Source: a virus. Taken from it: a DNA stretch of 64,000 nucleotides. This document shows positions 60,782 through 64,000 of this stretch, piece by piece. Numbering within the stretch: position 1 is the first letter of the stretch; each line of letters opens with the position of its first letter. The position numbers and the translations under genes are program-made. Under the pieces are notes generated by a model. It was not told where the DNA came from. It ran no database searches and saw nothing but the letters and a program-made list of their open reading frames with translations. The stretch is taken from IMG/VR virus record IMGVR_UViG_3300038620_000086, positions 1 to 64,000 of that record. The stretch is one strand, 5' to 3'.

Positions 60782-62338
60782 CTACTTGAAATCGAATGGA
60801 TGAACTGGTTGTTCCATCAATCTAGTTTCATCTTTAATGTCGTCCAAAACTTTAGACCTAGGAAATTTAACAACCCCTACCGACCGATTGGCAGATTTAA
60901 GCTCCTCCGAATTTAGAGGGAAGTTATTGTCATACGTTGTTTTTATCCTCAAAGACTTCGGCTTAGAAGAGAAGCGAGTTAAAGGTCTTTTTGTATCACC
61001 TAATGCAACTTCTAAATCCTCTGGAACTGATAAAATATCTAGGACAATATACTGCTCTGGGTTGGTTGTGCTAAAGGCTATTAATTTGAAGGCTGCAACT
61101 GGATTATCAAGATCAGACCCGTCATTTCTAATAATCGCTCCGAGGGAACGAGTCTCCCCCTGAATGGAGCTTAATTCATTGATCATTGCTAAAGCAGCGG
61201 CACCAGGTCTGTCTTCTGGATCTAGATCATCGGGGATATAAACAGTTCTAACCTGTTCATCTGTAGGATTGATTCGGAACTTGATCTTATTACTGGAGCA
61301 GACAACGTCCTTACTCCGGAAATAAATAGAGTTCTGAGCTGAATCCTCTTGGGAATCTAACTGGGAAACCTTTGAGCCAGTTGTATCGCCGGTGAGGATT
61401 ATAACAGTGCTATTTAAGTAATAGTAGGTTAACTGGCTCGACTTAATTCCCCAACGGAAAGGAACCTGCTCAATAGTCCTCCCCTCAAACTCGTCAAAGA
61501 AATCAAACCGAATAGATATAACCTCCGACTGAATGCCTTGGAAGTTATACCGAACATAAAAGTCAATGGTATGAGTTCCTGCCGGTCCTGATAAAACAGG
61601 AGAAGCAACTAGATTTGCAGTGTTGTCCTCTAAAGTAAGCTCGTTAATTGTATCTGCGATATCGGATACGATCGCTGCCGTCGATACTGATTCCTCATAG
61701 GTAGCTACGGTTTGCCAACCAAGCCCACTATTGGTCAGAGAAGGGATATAAATAGAGCAAGTTAGCTGATCACCTTCTCTAATATCTACCTCTTGTCTAG
61801 AAAAGAAGAAGGTAGAGTTAAATTCCTGTGAAGGCTCTTCTACCTCTTTTTTCTTGACAGACTCTGGAATTGATATAATCCTTTCTAAATCCTCCAGAGC
61901 CTGCTTTTTAATAGAGTTAGAATGTTGAAACTGTTCAGGAATTTGAGAAAGTTGACCGGTTAGTATAGAGGCAGTTAGAGCGATTGAAACTCGCCTAACA
62001 CCATCACTGAGGAAATCCTCGTTCTCTGACCCCTCTACCGAGTCCAAGCCATACAGAATGTTTTTAATTGCCTCTTCGGAAGGAAACATGGGGTTTCCTT
62101 CCTCATCATCAGCAGCCGCTAGAACAAGAGCAATGTGTGGATCGGAGTGGATCGTAGCAGTTTGATAAATCTCCCACGTCGATTTCTGCTCTAGTAGAGC
62201 AGAATAGCGCCTCACTTCCCTAGCATAGGTAGCAAGGCGATTGCTGAGATTTTCGAGTTCAGAGTCAACAGGGTTGGGTGTGTTATCAATGTAATCAGCT
62301 AGTTCCTGATTGTCAAAGATAAACCGATCATTAAACAT
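60782..62338 (-). CDS. virion protein of unknown function (518 aa)
   Basis: The start overlaps the upstream stop by 8 nt. The 518-aa product has a helical N-terminal third (residues about 1-160, with ENLSNRLATYAREVRRYSAL) followed by a beta-rich remainder rich in Thr/Ser/Asn. No transmembrane segment or catalytic motif is visible. It ends 2 nt before the gene that precedes the tail sheath. The position fits a neck or tail-completion component of a contractile tail, but the sequence matches no family I can name, so this is a hypothetical structural protein. Confidence 0.85.
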   Translation of the reverse strand: MFNDRFIFDNQELADYIDNTPNPVDSELENLSNRLATYAREVRRYSALLEQKSTWEIYQTATIHSDPHIALVLAAADDEEGNPMFPSEEAIKNILYGLDSVEGSENEDFLSDGVRRVSIALTASILTGQLSQIPEQFQHSNSIKKQALEDLERIISIPESVKKKEVEEPSQEFNSTFFFSRQEVDIREGDQLTCSIYIPSLTNSGLGWQTVATYEESVSTAAIVSDIADTINELTLEDNTANLVASPVLSGPAGTHTIDFYVRYNFQGIQSEVISIRFDFFDEFEGRTIEQVPFRWGIKSSQLTYYYLNSTVIILTGDTTGSKVSQLDSQEDSAQNSIYFRSKDVVCSSNKIKFRINPTDEQVRTVYIPDDLDPEDRPGAAALAMINELSSIQGETRSLGAIIRNDGSDLDNPVAAFKLIAFSTTNPEQYIVLDILSVPEDLEVALGDTKRPLTRFSSKPKSLRIKTTYDNNFPLNSEELKSANRSVGVVKFPRSKVLDDIKDETRLMEQPVHPFDFK

Positions 62339-62903
62339 CGTGTTCGCTTAAAATACGGTCACATTCTTCTACAACTGCCTTATAGTTATAGAACTTAAGT
62401 TTGGTGGCTTTAATCAACTCTTTAGGAATAGGGACTTGGTTCTCAAGGTCTAAAACATAGCTTTTTACTGTTGCCCAATGGGTACCTTCTGAGTAGGGAA
62501 CGTTTGGTAGAGATAGTTTTCCTAGTTTCTCTTCTAAAGAGAGTTGGTCGTCCTGAGCAACCTCATCCACAGATACTTGAGGTTGATCTTCAGATTCCTC
62601 ACTCGCGGTCTGATCTTCTTCAAGATGAGCGCTAAAAGAAGGTTGGTCTCCTTCTTCCTCAGAGCTGGAGACCTCTTTTTCTCCCTCTTCCTCAGAGCTG
62701 GAGACCTCTTTTTCTTTTTCTTTTTTAGAAGGTTGGCTTTCTTCAACGTAGCCAATAACCTTAAACTTATCTTGATAAATCCCTCTGGTTAAGCGTCTTC
62801 TCTCTCCATCGCCAACGACAATCTGATCATTGGGGCGAAGACGCCTAACTTGACCATTGTAAGAAACACGGCAGGGCTTTCTAACTTTCAACCGATATGG
62901 CAT
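62331..62903 (-). CDS. small virion protein with acidic repeat linker (190 aa)
   Basis: ATG start behind AGGAGG. Residues 1-55 are basic and beta-like and resemble the short barrel-like N terminus found in some neck proteins. Residues 57-115 form a highly charged, low-complexity linker in which an 11-residue Ser/Glu-rich unit (KEVSSSEEEGE) occurs twice, matching a 33-bp tandem duplication in the DNA. The C-terminal 75 residues look helical (EKLGKLSLPNV; KFYNYKAVVEECDRIL). The next gene starts inside the last codons of this one (8-nt overlap), indicating translational coupling. The function is unknown; neck or tail-completion roles are possible from position. Confidence 0.85.
   Translation of the reverse strand: MPYRLKVRKPCRVSYNGQVRRLRPNDQIVVGDGERRRLTRGIYQDKFKVIGYVEESQPSKKEKEKEVSSSEEEGEKEVSSSEEEGDQPSFSAHLEEDQTASEESEDQPQVSVDEVAQDDQLSLEEKLGKLSLPNVPYSEGTHWATVKSYVLDLENQVPIPKELIKATKLKFYNYKAVVEECDRILSEHDV
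62654..62719 (-). repeat. 33-bp tandem duplication in the acidic linker
   Basis: A 33-bp unit containing CTTCCTCAGAGCTGGAGACC (plus-strand reading) occurs twice head to tail, with starts at 62654 and 62687. It encodes two 11-residue acidic units in the linker of the 190-aa protein. The near-identity at nucleotide level points to recent slippage duplication, so copy number may vary between relatives. Confidence 0.85.
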
Positions 62904-62911
62904 ATTACCTC

Positions 62912-63820
62912 CTAAATGGATAGTCGAGTTCGGCTATAGCGCTGATCGACTTTTACAGCTTCGGTACTACTACTATCAAAGCTTCCTCCGGTTATTGCAA
63001 CGTCGAAGTGGATCTCAGCTAGGAACAAAGTAGCACTTTCTCGGAGGTAAGCTTGAGATTTTCCAGAGACGTATGGAGGGCTAACGGACTTATGGAAGAC
63101 CTTTTTCTCTGGAACCCGACCAATGACCATATCTTCAGGGTTAACATTAGATAGAGAATTACTGTCACTGGTCGTCAAAGTATCGGAGTCTCCACTCCTA
63201 ATATCTGACTCTTTGACAGCATTGAACGGAAGGTTATTGTGACCCCAATCTTTTCCTTCTACTGGAGACTCAAATACAATGTCATTGCTGAACTTAACCC
63301 AGTCGCCGTTCCTCTTCTTATAGAAATCCCGGACAACAAGATATTCATCAAATTGGCTGTGAGGCATAACACGCACTACCTTGTCTCCCTCACTATAACC
63401 ACTTGCTGAAGGCAGCTCTTGAACGACAGGAACTTCTCGGCGGGGGTTAATGAAGACAGGAACAATTAGCCGGTAGTTATCATCCCCGCTTTCTCCAAGA
63501 GATAAGTCGTTGAACTCACTAGGAAGAGGGATTAGTACCTTATTGTCTGCTCCACTAAATTCAAAGACGTGGTTGATCCAACCATCTAACTTGATATCCC
63601 CTTCACTAAGTTCAAAGGCTACATAGGAATAGGCAGGATTACCGGAGCTGACGGAATCCTTCTCTACAAGTTCGGGGTTAGAGATACGGCAGCCGTTAAC
63701 AACGCCGCTAACCGGATAGAAAGATAGACCCCCTCTTTGAGCTGTTGGAAAGAGATGGTAAGAGAGGCGAAGCCCCTCAGCGGGTTTAGTTTGAAAGTGT
63801 ACTCGTTGATCTTCTGGCAT
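62912..63820 (-). CDS. virion protein of unknown function (302 aa)
   Basis: An ATG start sits behind a near-perfect Shine-Dalgarno sequence (AAGGAGGTTTC then ATG). The product is 302 aa, soluble and mostly beta by composition, with no signal peptide or membrane segment. A Ser/Asp/Thr-rich linker lies around residues 205-225 and the protein ends in a basic tail (SRTRLSI). It lies two genes ahead of a pair of unassigned genes that precede the tail sheath, where myophages usually keep neck, tail-completion or tail-terminator genes, so a head-tail joining role is plausible. I do not recognise the family and assign no function. Confidence 0.85.
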   Translation of the reverse strand: MPEDQRVHFQTKPAEGLRLSYHLFPTAQRGGLSFYPVSGVVNGCRISNPELVEKDSVSSGNPAYSYVAFELSEGDIKLDGWINHVFEFSGADNKVLIPLPSEFNDLSLGESGDDNYRLIVPVFINPRREVPVVQELPSASGYSEGDKVVRVMPHSQFDEYLVVRDFYKKRNGDWVKFSNDIVFESPVEGKDWGHNNLPFNAVKESDIRSGDSDTLTTSDSNSLSNVNPEDMVIGRVPEKKVFHKSVSPPYVSGKSQAYLRESATLFLAEIHFDVAITGGSFDSSSTEAVKVDQRYSRTRLSI

Positions 63821-63845
63821 GAAACCTCCTTAGTATTTACCAGTT

Positions 63846-64000
63846 TTAGAATGTACCGTAGCTTAGGTCTTGGGATAGGATTAAGTTATTATCGATCTCG
63901 CCTTCATAAGCAACATCAATGAGAGAAATCCAGTGCGGATACTTAGCAAAAGGTAAGAAAGCATCACCCATTTGAATAGTCCTTCCCGGAGGGCTTGGAG
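63846..64000 (-). CDS. 3' end of an upstream virion gene (partial)
   Basis: Only the last 50 or so codons are in the window; the start lies beyond 64000. The reading frame is open from the window edge to a TAA at 63848-63846 and the protein ends ...SQDLSYGTF. The other two minus frames are closed by stops within this stretch. The next gene begins 25 nt downstream behind a strong ribosome binding site, so the same operon continues from the right. No family is recognisable from this fragment; a head-completion, neck or tail gene is expected from context only. Confidence 0.6.
   Translation of the reverse strand, partial: PSPPGRTIQMGDAFLPFAKYPHWISLIDVAYEGEIDNNLILSQDLSYGTF

Noticed and set aside
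1-64000. Contractile injection system (tailocin-like) instead of a phage
   Set aside because: A complete terminase large subunit with both ATPase and nuclease motifs lies in the same operon, which indicates genome packaging.

Overview
The window is part of the late (virion-structure and packaging) region of a large contractile-tailed phage that infects cyanobacteria. Every gene I can support lies on the minus strand, from about 64000 leftward to position 1, almost without gaps: 32 genes, most overlapping by 1-32 nt or separated by fewer than 15 nt. I see no tRNA, rRNA, CRISPR, insertion sequence, plus-strand gene or convincing terminator. The cyanobacterial host is inferred from ten copies of the HIP1 octamer GCGATCGC (about one expected by chance), from resemblance of several fibre proteins to T4-like cyanophage structural proteins, and from genes homologous to phycocyanin subunits.

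Layout in transcription order. (1) 64000-59583: five unassigned virion genes, probably neck, tail completion or tail terminator. (2) 59548-53810: an unusually large tail sheath protein (1058 aa), the tail tube protein and a hub-like protein. (3) 53806-43008: a 1256-aa spike/hub protein, an unassigned protein, a beta-rich spike-like protein, a small unassigned protein, a gp25/W-like wedge protein, a Baseplate_J protein and an 810-aa unassigned baseplate protein. (4) 43015-19833: an adaptor, an 830-aa fibre with 18-residue repeats, a 1402-aa beta-helix fibre, a small beta protein, a 981-aa beta-propeller protein, a 4129-aa multi-propeller giant and a 61-aa protein. (5) 19829-16692: a helix-hairpin-helix protein, a full-length phycocyanin beta-like protein, and a 604-aa phycocyanin alpha-like protein that carries two inserted phage-type repeats. 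(6) 16661-14136: a small spike-base-like protein, a second adaptor paralogue, a fibre with an Mtd-like N terminus and an unassigned protein. (7) 14135-1: terminase large subunit, a 272-aa beta protein and the tape-measure-like giant (at least 3856 aa, C terminus beyond position 1).

Together the genes build a long contractile tail, its baseplate and a very elaborate adhesin set, plus the packaging motor. The tape-measure-like protein has a PLD-like N-terminal region and, near its C terminus, a lambda-type GH104 muramidase, a NodB polysaccharide deacetylase and an Amidase_3-like domain in series.

The most novel element is the phycocyanin-like pair. The order is beta then alpha, as in host cpcBA, with an ATGA start/stop overlap. 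Chromophore-attachment cysteines and neighbouring pocket residues are kept. The pair sits among tail-fibre genes, and the alpha-like protein is fused to repeats of the kind I recall from cyanophage structural proteins. This suggests a virion component built on the phycobiliprotein fold, possibly pigmented, or a decoy for the host light-harvesting antenna.
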